Source: Benincasa hispida
Taxonomy: Eukaryota > Streptophyta > Magnoliopsida > Cucurbitales > Cucurbitaceae
Direction of reading: 5' to 3'
Assembly (NCBI RefSeq): GCF_009727055.1
Contig: NC_052349.1
Location: 42,781,364 to 42,845,363, forward strand
Length of the DNA stretch: 64,000 bases
Shown: in pieces, positions 11,072 to 22,756 of the stretch
Layout of the letters: each line of letters starts with the position of its first letter
Position numbering within the stretch: position 1 is the stretch's first letter
The notes under the pieces: model-generated
Told to the model about the DNA's origin: nothing
Seen by the model: the letters and a program-made list of their open reading frames with translations, nothing else
Database searches by the model: none
Made by a program: the position numbers and the translations under genes

Positions 11072-12219
11072 TTGTCATACCCCCTCCCGAGCTTACCTCC
11101 CAAGCCCGAAATGAGGCGTAAGGATGACAGATACCACCTTTTCGTGATACCTACTATCTACTCTTACCTGTTTTGCTTAGTAAAGTTATAACCTAAGAAA
11201 TATTTTAACAACTCTTTTGCTTAACTTATATTACTATAAACCAATGTGAATTTTACACAAATCTTAGTTTAACAACTTCCGACTCTTAATTACATAACCT
11301 TATAATAAGAACTTAAGTTCGGAAGTGTAGTTGTAGTATGACAGACTTTGATCTTAGTAGTACCTTAGAACTCCTCATCTTTCGCTACTCGAGAAGAAAA
11401 ACATAAAAAATAATGACTTTGAAGAAGCTCAGTGAGTGGCAAACAACTTACAGGGTCTCTTAAAACCCTTAAAAGCAAATAATCAATAGCAACTAATCAA
11501 CACCACAAGGTTACTATTCCAAACCTTGTGCTTGCATGTATCCGTTCCTTGCTATACCTACACACACAGTAGATAGTCAAACTTATCCTCTTATTACTAT
11601 GTGCATATAGATCCCTCTTTTATGGGCTCAGAAACTCGACTCGTTGGTTCTCTACCATCCCATACGAGGTTCCTTTCATAGGCTCAGGAGCTAGGCCCAA
11701 TAACCCCCTAACCATCCCGTGAGATTCCGCCACAAGCTTAGGAATTAGGTCTTCTGACCCCTTGACCATCCTGTGTTGCGTACTCTCGTCATTGTTCAAG
11801 TTACACATACATCTATAACTATAAAATTTCATAAGAAACCTTAAGAGAATACCAATTATAGTTTACTAGCAAAGATTCCCCATTTTCCAAGCCTCCTGGT
11901 TTCCTGATTTCTTTTGGAATCCCGGGCTAACACAAGCACAATATTAGCTTAGAACTCATGTTTAAGGCTAGAGTAACCTTAGAATATCTTCTTGGCCCTA
12001 AACCTAGCTTACCCAGTCCAACCTAGCTTACCAACTCCAGTGAGCATTGGATAGGTCTATCGTTGGGTACTTGAGTGCATGGCAGCACATCAGGACACTT
12101 GGATTTCTCTGATCAATGCATAGACTGTCCCCGAGAAACCCTAATTCTCTCAAACTCTCTCCTTTTGAGTCTATTTTGAGGGAATTTGAGTTGTGAGATG
12201 AAACAAAACCTTCCCAGGG

Positions 12220-12227
12220 TATTTATA
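12220..12227 (-). promoter_or_regulatory. TATA box of family B 5' LTR
   Basis: TATAAATA on the minus strand, followed by ccctgggaa as in the other LTR. This copy would drive the family B transcript through the PBS at 11059-11071. Confidence 0.5.
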
Positions 12228-12988
12228 GGCCTTCAAGAGTGTCCTCATCACTCACCTTTACCCTTCACGCATGACAGCTAGTGTGCATAGGAAACCCATG
12301 TGTCAACATCTGGCAAAGCCCAACTTGTCCCTCTTTGATAGCATAGCATCATTCTTTGGCTCATAACAGGGTATGCATCCAACTAGGTCTTCTTCGATAT
12401 CCGTCCAACTAGTGCAATTTAGGTTTCCTTGGTGTAACTCTTTCCCAAGGGATTGTCTTATTCTTCCATCTTGCTCTACAAAGACCCAAAATGGAATCCA
12501 TAAAGTCCACCTATGGTCCAACTCTTGCCCTGTGCATCCAACTCTTCCCCACTCCATTTTTCTTTGGTTTTCATCTTTTTCTCAAAGCATAACTGTCTCC
12601 TTTGAGCTAAAGGCATAGCCATTTTTCCTCTTTGCCTCTCTTCACTTCAAAGTATGAGTCTACGTGGCCATTTATGCACCCATCACTCCAATCTTTAGGG
12701 TTTCCTCCACTTGTAGTATCCTATGTTGTCCAACACTTAGCCAAATTCTCTCCCTAGAATACCCTATACGCCCACCAATCTCATTCTATGTGTCCAACCC
12801 TAATTTCCTCTCTTGGTGGTGCATAGTTCAACACATGCTTTACTCAACACTTAACCAATTTTTCTCTATGCTTTCACTTTGTCCCTCATCTCAAAGCATG
12901 GCTCCCCATGCTCATAACATAGCTCCTCATGCTTACAACGTAGCTTCTCATGCTCACAACATAGTCTCTTATGCTCATAGTATGACTC

Positions 12989-14899
12989 CTTATTGAAGGA
13001 TCCTAAATAGAAGGGAACCTTGAGTGGAAGCGGATCGTCCCAATTCCCATTTCTCATGGAATTTAATATTTATAGAAAAGAAAGAACAAGATATGAATTT
13101 GAACAAATTACAACATGCTTAATTAAAAGAAAACTAAGGGTTTCAGAAACTTTTACCTTTGAATACTTTCTTCAAGAATCCCTCGATCAAGATACGAACA
13201 CTACCATGGTGGCTTCCTCGGTATTCTCAGGTAGAGAACCCAGGAGTGGTGGGCTTTGACTATTTTGAAATAAAAGAATAAAATTTGAGTAGAGAGGAGG
13301 AAGAGTTGAGATTGTTTACTAACAACCCAAAATTTATAGAACAACATTTGTCTTTCTCCCAATCGGTATTTTTTTTTTAAATACAGAAACCATCCACTTA
13401 CGTGGGTAGAGAGAAGGGGGGAGGGGGAGTTGTAGCTTCCTTCCTCACTTAAATTAAAATAAGAATTAATCTATATATAAATATAATAACTAACTTATCA
13501 TATAATATATATATTAAATTATATGTTATATCAAATATAACATATAATCTATAGTTTAATATCGTATCATAAACAATATAACCTATAGATTCTTTTCTCT
13601 CTCATATGACATTTAACACAAATCACATTTATATTAAATTTAAAAATTATGAATCCAATTCATATTAATAATATTTGAATCATATTCAAATATTTATTTT
13701 CTCTTACTAAAGCTATAATGTATCAAATACATTATAATAATTATATCACATATAATTAAAATAACTTAATTATATAATATATAATTAAACTCCTCAATTA
13801 ATTTGAACAATCCAAATTAATCCAAAAACTGATTCTCATTTAATCCTATTGAGCTATCAAGGGGACCTCATGGACCTATAGCTTGTAGCTCCAACGGTAC
13901 ATGAATAATTAATCAAACTCTTTAATTAAACTATTCATCATCAATTAACTATCGGGCATTCTACTAAACACCGACAACTACACTCTTTGTACTATAGATA
14001 TATTTTTGTGTCCATTGGATATAACCAATCAATAGTATGATGACCCTTCACAAATTGCTCGTAAGTATAGTTGAGCCAAAATTACCGTTGTGCCCCTATA
14101 GTTACATCTAACTCCTAAACTACCATTAATCCCTCTAATGAACAATAGATCATAGTCCAACTATGACTAAACCTATCTCGGACCAAGAGAGAATGTGGCA
14201 CCATATTGTTCAAGCCCTGAAATTAGCCCTTAAGGGAGCAATTTATCTACTTACCTCGATCTCGCGGAAGGAGTGAATTCCTTTTTGTAAAGTTATGTTC
14301 CCAGCTCTTCAATCAGACGAATCCCCAAAATGGTAGGCTTGTTGAGTCAGCGATCTAGCCACTTTCACCTATACAAATCAAATGACCGCACTCATAGGCA
14401 AGAGTTCACAACTCACTCAAGTTTTAGGTTATGTTACCTATGGTCATCGTGGTGAAATGTAAGTCTCTATTATGAACGGCGTTATATAATGAGACTAAGC
14501 ATTTCGTGGTTCGGTCTTATACAAACTTCTTTGTATAGAATATCCCCACTCACATGTCTATACATGAATGATCAAGATCAGATTATTTGTGGTACTTTAC
14601 AATAATTGTAACACCTACAAAGTGGACCATACTCATAGTGTCACCAAGATAAGGTACCCAGCCTTATCCATCTACTACAGATTATTTAGGTTATCACTTA
14701 AACATGATCCACCCATATGTCTTTACATACATGTTTAAGCTACAAGATAACCTTGGATGTTAGTTTATTGGTTTGTAGTTAATGCTACAAAATGTGGAAT
14801 AAAATATCATATATTTTATTAAATAAACAATGAATTTGTTCAGATCATTTACAAACTATAGAACCCTATGAGATTTAGGGCATCAATCCCAACACTTAT
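12989..14899 (-). mobile_element. Solo LTR of family A (copy A3) with target duplication cttat
   Basis: The LTR occupies 12994-14894 (1901 bp), from TGAAGGATCC to AATCCCAACA, and is flanked by perfect copies of cttat at 12989-12993 and 14895-14899. The family B word array resumes in register after it. It shares the gatataaccaat, tccctctaatgaacaata and gatccac landmarks with the other family A LTRs. A perfect duplication suggests it is younger than copy A1. Confidence 0.88.
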
Positions 14900-15393
14900 A
14901 GCATAATCTCTTCTTTCTTATAGCATAGTTTCCAACATTCCCCATGCATCCAAAATTGTCCAAAGCCTCCCCTAAGATGCACCTACCATGCGTCCAACAT
15001 TATGCCTCCACAGTTTTCTCAACTACGCTATGAGTTGTACATCCTTAGCTATGTTATGACTTCACCTACTATATTATGACTTGGTTAACTATGCTATCAA
15101 ATACGCTATGGTTTTTTACCTATGCTATGTCCTACTTCCCTAACTGTTCTATGAGTTGAACTTAGCCAACATTCCTTATTATTTCCTGTGCTATGAATTC
15201 AACTCTCATTCTCATAGCATAGTTTGGAAACTTACCCAAATTTTTTACTCCATTCTACTATGCCTCCATCACTTAGAAATTTTTCTTCCTCCAAGGAATA
15301 ATTTAGGTACTTAGATAAACTTTTTCCTTCTAAGGCTTCAAGTCAGAGTTCATCTCTTAACCTAAAGAATCATGTGAGGCCTCGAGTGTTACA

Positions 15394-15838
15394 GTGGTTT
15401 TTCCTTTAGGCAATTTCACAAACTCAAATTTGTGGTTTTCATGTAAAGACTTCATCTCATCTTTCACTTCATCAATTCACTATCTTTTGTGCTCAAGGAA
15501 ACCTCATAACTCTCAAGTTCTCCCTCATCAGTCAATAATAACATTAGTTGAATATCTTGTTGATGGATGAAAATTGCATACATATCTCCTAAGTGAAACA
15601 TTTATGGAAACTTCTATTTCTGAATGTTGTCATCTATCTCAACCTGTTCAAAACCATCATCTGTATCAACAAACTGATCATTTTGAACCTCATTTTCTAT
15701 CTATGTAGAAGGTTTTGTCAAAGAATGTAAACTTAAATCAATCATATCATCACTATGCTTAAACTCTATTTTATTTATCTTCTCAATGTCTAATATTGTT
15801 TACTCTTCTACAAACACAACATCTCGACTTCTTCTAAG
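15394..15838 (-). pseudogene. Family C Copia RT N-terminus and linker
   Basis: On the minus strand SRDVVFVEE (usual RDVVF.E motif at the end of the integrase region) is followed by an acidic linker, then DEMKSLHENHKFEFVKLPKG, the start of the Copia RT domain. It runs straight on to 7421 if the family B element is removed. There are stops in the linker. Upstream continuity with integrase is lost at the family A insertion. Confidence 0.75.
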
Positions 15839-17917
15839 TGTTAGGATTGGTGTCCTAAATCTCCTTGTAATCTCGTAGTTTGTAAACTTTGTATAAACAT
15901 ATTGTTGTTAATAAAATAAGTATTATTTTATAGGCATATACTCAATCCAATAAACTAAGATCCTAGGTGATTTTATGTAATTTAAACAAGCATGTCGAGA
16001 CATACATGTGGAACTTGTTTAAATAATAATTTAAATGGTATGTAGTAGATGGATAAGGCTGGGTATCTTATCCTAGTGACATTATGGAAACGGCCCGCTT
16101 TGTAGGTGTTACAAGTGTTATAAAGTGCTACAAATAATTTGATCCTGGTCATTCATGTAGAGACATGTGAGTGGGGGTATCCTATACAAAGAGTTTGTAT
16201 AAGACCGAACCACGAATTGATTAGTCTCTTTATATAACGCTGTTAATAATAGAGACTTACATTTCACTAGGATGACCATAGGTTACATAACCTGAATCCT
16301 GAATGAGTTGTGAACTCCTGCTCATAAAGGCGGTCCTTTGATTTAGATGGGTGAGAGTGACCAGATTGTCAACTCAATAGGCTAACCATTTTGGAGATTC
16401 GTCTGACTGGGGAGTTGGAACACAGCTACACGAGATGGGATTCACTTCTTCCCCAATGCAGGGGTAAGTACATAATTGTTCCCTTAAGGGTTGATTTTCG
16501 GGCTTGAACATAATGGCCACATCCTTTCCTGGTCCGAGAAGGACTTAGTCATAGTTGAACTATGGCTTATTGTTCATTAGAGGGATCAGTGGTACTTAAG
16601 AAGTTAGATATAACTACAGGGGCAAAACGGTAATTTTGGCTCAACTGTATTTACGAGTAATTTGTGAAGGATCATTGCGCTGTTGATTGGTTATATCCAA
16701 TGGACACAGAAATTTATCTATAGTGTGAAGAGTGCAACTATCGGTCTTTAGTGGAATGACTGACAATTAATGGATGTTGGGTAATTTAATTAAAGAATTT
16801 AATTAATTATTCAAGTACATTGGAGCTTCAATCTGTAGGTCCATAAGGTTTATTCAGTAGCTCAACAGGGATTTAATTCAGAATTATTTTTGGATTAATT
16901 TGAGGTGTTCAAATTAATTAAGGGAATTAATTATATATGATATAATTAATATAATGTATTTGATACATTATAATGTAAAGTAATATGAGAGAAATTTGAA
17001 TATGATTCAAATACTATTTATATGAATGAGATTCATGTATTAAATTTAATGAGATTCATATGATCCATTAATAAGTTGAGAGGAGTTAAATTGGGAGGAA
17101 TTAAATTGAGATTCATATGATTCGTATGATCCATTATTCATATGATCAATAAGTTGAGAGGAATTAAATATTTGGATATGATCCAAATACTAATTATATG
17201 AATGAGATACATATAAGTGAGTTTACTATAAATGTGATTTATATTACATGTCATGTATAGTTGAGAGAAAATATATCTATACGTTATATTGTATTTGATA
17301 CAATATGTAACTATACATTATGTGTTATATGGGATATAACATATAGATAATATACATATAATAAGGTTGTTATTATATGTATAATTATTATTAATTTTAT
17401 TTTATTAAATAAATATTAATTAATTAAAGGGAGGGAGTTTCCCTCCCCCTAATTTCTCTCAGCTAAATACGTGATGAGAGGAGGTGAGAGATAATGATGG
17501 TGCATTTTAATCTTCCTCCATGAAACACTGAGAGAATTTCTCTCTAGAAAAAAAACGAAAAGAGAAGAAAAGTTCTTCTCCTCCCTCTTCTCCTCTCTAC
17601 CTCCTTTGCTCTTCCAAAACCCTAAGGCAGAGGCCACACCTCTTGCCATTCTCCATCCCTAATGAGAATATAGGAGGGTCCATTTGGTGGTGTCCCTTTT
17701 AGGAGAAGGAGATCAATTCATGACTTGTTCGAGGGATTCTTGAAGAATAGTCTTTAAAGGTAAAAGTTTCTAAAACCCTAAGTTTTCCTTTATTAATGCA
17801 TGCTATAATTTAAGTAAATCCATGTTCTTCATTTACTGTAAAACTTACATTGAATGAAAAATAGATTTGGGACGATCTTGTTTCTGCTCAAAGTTCTCTC
17901 TTCATAGAGATCCTTCA
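15839..17917 (+). mobile_element. Family A 5' LTR (copy A2)
   Basis: It runs from TGTTAGGATTGG to GATCCTTCA and is followed two bases later by a PBS. It is the plus-strand counterpart of the solo LTRs at 4489-6568 and 12994-14894. Landmarks include tggttatatccaatggacac near 16690 and gtatcctatacaaagag near 16180. The upstream pentamer ctaag has no partner because the element is truncated at about 19585. Confidence 0.85.
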
Positions 17918-17919
17918 AT

Positions 17920-17932
17920 TGGTATCAAAGCC
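17920..17932 (+). promoter_or_regulatory. Primer-binding site of family A copy A2
   Basis: TGGTATCAAAGCC two bases after the LTR end matches the initiator methionine tRNA complement with one change (A for G). Confidence 0.85.
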
Positions 17933-18239
17933 AGGTTGTTGGTTTTCTAATCCCAAATTCCTTTTTTTTTTTTATTGAATCGTTTTTACAGTATTGGTGG
18001 ATTTTCCTCCATTTTATTTCATGCTCATGCGATGAATGATTTCAATATGAATGTGGTTTTGTTTATGAATGTTTCAGGATAGGATACTTAGTTTTAAGGC
18101 TTCATTTAGTTTACAAATTTGGTTTGTAAAGGCCCCTGTTTTGGGAGTAATTTTTGCTATAGAGTCTGTATTTGTTGTTTTAGTCGTTCGTGCTATTATG
18201 GGAAGCTTCAAAGACATTTTTCAGAGCACTACTTCGATG

Positions 18240-18475
18240 AAAAAGACGAAGCAGTTCTACAACATCGTGTAGCTACAGCTACACGACCGTATAGCTTTTG
18301 CTAAATGATCAAGTAGCTTTTCCTCAACGATCGTGTAGCTAATGTTACAGGATCGTGTAGATTTTGCTACACGATCGTGTAGTATTTACTATAAGATCGT
18401 GTAGATTTTGCTACACGATCGTTTAGCATTTACTACAAGATCGCACAACGAGTTTGCTACACAAACATTGCGGAG
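18240..18475. repeat. CGATCG palindrome array in leader A2
   Basis: Eight or so words such as ctacacgaccgtatag, CTACACGATCGTGTAG (perfect palindrome, 18367-18382) and ctacacgatcgtttag (18410s) spaced by 20-45 bp. Here the arm is mostly CTACA/TGTAG rather than the CTAAA/TTTAG of other arrays. Confidence 0.8.
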
Positions 18476-18713
18476 AGTTTGTTGAAGGGTAGTTCGATTC
18501 GAGCGGTTCAAGGCATGGTTCACCTGTTTCGAACTGGACGACTCTTTTGCTGTAACAGTTAGCCTTTTACCTTTCCTTTAAGGTCCTATCCTGGTCCATT
18601 AACTGTTTATTTTAAATATACATATGTTGTATGTTCTATATTATATGTTATATTGTATGTCATATAGTTTTAAAACCCACTATAGGTAATGCATTTATAT
18701 TCATGTATTATTT

Positions 18714-18860
18714 TATATTATAAGTGTTATAATATATGTATGCGCATGATTTAAACTATAAAGCATGCTCATGCATCATATAGTATAAATGTTATAGTAT
18801 ATGTATGCATGCATTATAGTATTTCTATGCATCATTTATACTATAATTGTTATAATATAT
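18714..18860. repeat. Spaced inverted repeats TATAA-N3-TTATA in leader A2
   Basis: A perfect hairpin with 10-nt arms (TATATTATAA) and loop GTG lies at 18714-18736. A degenerate one lies near 18783-18803, and TATAA-TTG-TTATA is at 18842-18854. They are about 60 bp apart, separated by atgcatgc words. Two further family A leaders carry the same arrangement. Confidence 0.7.
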
Positions 18861-19585
18861 GGTTGAATGTATGTATGGAAAGTATACTATAGTATGATCC
18901 ATTACCTAGTTATATCATTGTTATATATATTAGTAATGAATGTAGATTGCATGAAGCATGACGTTACCTTAGGTTAATTTATAAATGTTATGATTAACTG
19001 AAGTATGTCAAGTGTGCAACGAATGTTTTAATTGTTTTATTTATATATAATTGTTTTATCTAAATGAAATTAGAATTAAAATCAATAATTAAGAGTTGCA
19101 TGCAAACCTTAGGTTATAATCATTTTTTAAAATTGTTTTAAAATATGATTTAGATAGACCTAAGTTCACAAAGTTCTAATGAGATTAGAAATTAGATTAA
19201 TCTTTTTTAATCGGTTTAATAAGATTCAATTGATTTCAATAAAAGATTAAATTTGTAGCAAAGATATCTATAAGGGACCTTTTGTCTAAGGTGGCTAGGC
19301 TAGGGTACTTAAGATGATGAAAACGTTGTACCCCTATCTGGGAACCTACCTAAAAAGGTGAATTAGATAGATTTGTTGCAAGCATGCAATTATTGATTAA
19401 CATTTTTTAAAGTGTTTAACGAATATTAATCAAAATTATTTAACTTTCCAAAGTAAGTGTTACTTTTGGGCAAACTTAAACAATCACTTAGTAAAAATAA
19501 TTAGCTGTATTTTTCCTAAGTAAATTAAACCCTACGTTGTTAAAAAATACTCAGTAGGAGAAAAATATGTCACGTTTCTCCTTTA

Positions 19586-19641
19586 ATATTCACACCGTGT
19601 CTTTTTTCTATCCTATTTAAATAAGGAGTCTTAAGAAGTGT
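19586..19641 (-). pseudogene. Family C integrase fragment between two insertions
   Basis: The minus-strand reading TLLKTPYLNRIEKR corresponds to the TPQ-NG-AER stretch of Copia integrase. It joins HQK, which ends the reading at 22070, once the solo LTR and one ctttt copy are removed. This short piece shows that the two insertions at 15839 and 19647 are separate events. Confidence 0.7.
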
Positions 19642-22069
19642 CTTTTTGCTAGCCCTCGATTCATTTTTCTTCCACTTAGGTTTCAAGATCACTAAATAAT
19701 CATTGGACTTAAGAATGCATAAATGGAACATATGCTATAATTTGGAGGATAAAAATTTGGCTATATTTTTAAACTACGCTTTGAAGGAAGTAATGGTACT
19801 TAGAAAATTTCTAAATGTTGGGAGCATGTGGTTGAACTTAGGAGTAGAGTATGCATTGGACTAGAAGAGAAAAATAAGAAAATTATTGGTTAAATATTGG
19901 GAGGAAAAGGTGGGAAGGCAAAAATTGGAAACATAGTAGGTTGAAGTGAGAATTTTGGCTAAGTAGGCAAACTATGCAATAGCGTAGTAGAGAATGGAGA
20001 ATTTTGGCTAAGTATGCAAACTATGCAATAGCGTAGTAAAGAATGGAGAATTTTGGCTAAGTATTAGAAGAGGGATTCAACTCATAGCATAATTGAGAAA
20101 GTTCAATTTGTAGCATAAACTCGTAGCATAGTTAAAGAAGTTCAATTAATCCCATAGTTGAGTAAAAACCCTAGATGCACCTTGTGGACGCATTCTAGGG
20201 CAAGATAGATTATTTTTGATGCATAATGGAAGTTTTGGTTAAGTGTTGGATGTAGGGAGGATGCTTTGTTTGCATAGAAGACCTCCAAGCAACCCTAATT
20301 GAACAACTTGATGCGTGCTAAGGGGATGAAGTCACCTTGGATGCATAGAAGACATCTTAGAAAATATGTTATGATAATGAGGAACTATGCTACAAGAATG
20401 AAAAGCTATGCTACAAAAATGAGGAGAGGACCATGCTATAAGGAATAAGTGGACAAACCATTCTACAAGAAGAAGACAAAAACCAAGAAAGAAGAAAATT
20501 TGAGGAAGTTGGACGCATGGTAAGGAAACCATGCGTCCAAAGTGGCCAATGTGTGGAATTAAGTGGGTGACACAGAGAGACCTATGCGTCCAGATGAACA
20601 CAATGCATTGGGATTGAGATTTGTTAGGGAATAAGGTCATGTTGATAGTAAGGTGAGGTAGTGGCTCAACCAAATAAAGTCTTGACCAAGTCCACGTAGG
20701 AGGTGGACGCCAAAGAAGCAAAGTAGAGCATTAAAAGTGCTAGTCGGACACCTCAAAAGGGAACCATGCATTGGGTCTTGCGTGGTAATGACACATAAGA
20801 TTTTCATGCAAGTAAAAGGTGTCACGCTGTGAAGACTTGAGGATGACTTGGAATTGCCTATAGATACCCCAGGAGAGTCTTATTTCACCTGACAATTCAA
20901 AATTCTCTCAAATAAGTTCGAGAGAGAAGTGAAAGAGGAGACTTGAGCTGACCATGTGTTGAAGTGGACCATTTAGGCGTTGAAAGTATTGTCTCGGCAT
21001 TTAGCATACCAGACTAGGCATCCAACTGCTGTTGAGGAGGGCTACTCTGTGTCTACAACTATCCTAAATTGTTTCGAGGTCTATTTTCACGTCTGTTGGA
21101 GTTGGTAAGCTAAGTTTAGGGGCATGAAAGTATTCTAAGATTATTTTAGACCTAAACATGAGATTCTAAGTCAAATTTAGGCCAATACAAGCTTGGGATC
21201 CAAGAAGGAACTAGGAAGCTAGAAGGCTTGGAAAGAGAGGAAATCTCACCGACGAACGGTAAGTGGTGTTTCCTTTAGATGTTTGTAGTGAAATTCCATA
21301 TATGTATATATGGGTGGCTCGTATGTGGTAAGGTTATGCCACACAAGATGGTCAGATGATCAATGGATCTAGAATCTGAGCTTGTGGCAAACTTTGCATA
21401 GGATAGTCAGAAGATATGTGGATCTAGAATTTGAGCTTGTGGCAAACTTTCCAAGATATTCAGGGGGTCAAGAACCTAGTTCCTGAACCTGTAGGTGAAA
21501 CCGCTCGTGGGATAGTCAGAGGATCGATGAGTCTAGGTTCTGAGCCCATAAGAGGTAGATCTATGGTACATAGAGAATAAGACATAGAGGGATTAACTAT
21601 CTATCATGTATATAAGGTTAGTAGGAAACGAATGCGAGCAAGGCTGAGATTTGAGAAAGAACCTCAATACTTTTTATCAATGCGTTGTTGTTGAGACGTT
21701 TATTATTAAGGGTTGTAAGAGACCCTGTAATTGTTTACCAGTCACTAGCCTTCTAGCTCATTCTTTTCTTTTATGTTCTTCTTTTGTAGGTAGCAGAAAG
21801 AGTTCTGGTTATTGCTCGAAGTTGAGGTCTGCCACAAGATGAACTTCTTAATCAATAGATGGGACTAAGTTAAAAAGCGAATAGTTGTAGATTTACTAAG
21901 TTGTATGAACTTTATTATATTGTAATACAATAAGAGTTTTTAATTATTATCTCTTGCTAAGATTGAGATTGGGAAATTGGATAGTAGGTGCCATGAAAGA
22001 TGGTACTTGTCGTCCTCACGCCTCCTTTTGGGTGAAAGAGGTAAGTTTGGGAGGGGGTGTGATACTTTT
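19642..22069 (+). mobile_element. Solo LTR of family B with target duplication ctttt
   Basis: The LTR occupies 19647-22064 (2418 bp) in the plus orientation, from TGCTAGCCCTCGA to GGGGGTGTGATA. It is flanked by ctttt at 19642-19646 and 22065-22069. Its end matches the reverse complement of the family B ends at 7422 and 11073, and it carries the same gcatag words. No PBS follows. Removing it restores the Copia integrase reading HQK-TLLKTP across the site. Confidence 0.87.
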
Positions 22070-22756
22070 GATGTCAAATACCATGATTTCTGCAATACTC
22101 ATCAAAAGGTCCACAATACTCACCTCCGTTATCAGTCGTAATACACTTCGACTTTTTACCAGTTTCTCTCTCAATAAGGCCATGAAACTGTTTAAACCCT
22201 TGTAACACCTGATCTTTAGTCTTTAAGGTATAAACCTGCATTTTCCTTGAATGGTCATCAATAATTTCACAAAATATGACACACCTCCAAGTGTTATTAT
22301 TTTCATATGATCACACACTTCAGAATGTACCAAGTCTAGTACATTTGATTTTCTAGACTGCCAAGATGACTTAAAAGTAACTCTAGTCTGCTTTCCTGTC
22401 AAATAATGAGGACACCCTTTTAGGGGTGCGCTCTATATATTAGAAAGATGATTTTTCTTGGCTAATATCTTCAAACCCTTCTAAAAAATGTGATTGAATC
22501 TTTTATGCCAAAGCTCAACATCCGCTTCATCATCCACTGTATTTATATCACAATCAGTGATCATAGCCTCCATATAATGAGGAACATTTTTCTCCCTTAG
22601 CTACAACTATAGAGTCTTTAGTAAGCTTCCACTTACCATTATAGCAGGTACTGTAGAAACCTTCCTCATCAAGCTTACTTGTGGAAATCAAATTCATGCG
22701 AATATCGTGAATGTGTTTCACATTCTTCAAAATCAGCTTAGAACCATTCTTTTCTT
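22070..22756 (-). pseudogene. Family C Copia integrase
   Basis: Minus-strand frames give the Copia integrase. First comes the LWHKRFNH-type pre-integrase region (22400-22500), then VLDLVHSEVCDHMK with a Glu where the first catalytic Asp of the DDE triad normally stands (HSD), then TTDNGGEYCGPFDEYC with the second Asp. Several stops and frameshifts break it. The reading ends in the HGI*HQK stretch, directly at the solo LTR. Confidence 0.8.

Larger units (their letters stand above)
7422..15393 (-). mobile_element. Family B non-autonomous LTR element (LARD-like), with nested solo LTR
   Basis: On the minus strand the order is 5' LTR 15393 to 11073, PBS, internal 11058 to 10391, polypurine tract, 3' LTR 10355 to 7422. 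LTR ends are TGTAACAC...TGACA. The flanking pentamers gtagt (7417-7421) and gtggt (15394-15398) differ at one base. The internal part is only about 0.7 kb and has no gag or pol, while each LTR is 2.4-2.9 kb (after removing the nested 1.9 kb LTR at 12994-14894). The GAGGACGAAAT tract before the polypurine run is typical of plant Ty3/Gypsy chromovirus-type elements, so mobilisation by such an element is likely. It interrupts the family C RT. Confidence 0.8.
11073..15393 (-). mobile_element. Family B 5' LTR, split by a solo family A LTR
   Basis: The ends are TGTAACAC (high side) and TATGACA (low side, next to the PBS). Subtracting the inserted LTR and one target copy leaves about 2415 bp, almost the length of the solo family B LTR at 19647-22064 (2418 bp). 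It shares the word arrays and TATA box with the 3' LTR. Confidence 0.8.
17933..19585 (+). other. Non-coding leader of family A copy A2, truncated at its 3' side
   Basis: No gag frame is present. It shows the family A leader order: a CGATCG array, then spaced TATAA-N3-TTATA inverted repeats (18714-18860), then the box around 19270-19370 (aaggtggctaggctaggg, then gggaacctacctaaaaaggt) that recurs in reverse at 34790-34890 and 45800-45900. It ends near 19585, where minus-strand integrase sequence of the host Copia resumes. Confidence 0.7.

Noticed and set aside
17920..17932. tRNA gene suggested by TGGTATCA-type sequence
   Set aside because: This and the similar sites are primer-binding sites: only the tRNA 3' complement is present, right after LTR ends, with no cloverleaf.
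15839..22064. A single large element from the LTR at 15839 to 22064
   Set aside because: The integrase fragment at 19586-19641 and the ctttt duplication show two separate insertions of different families.
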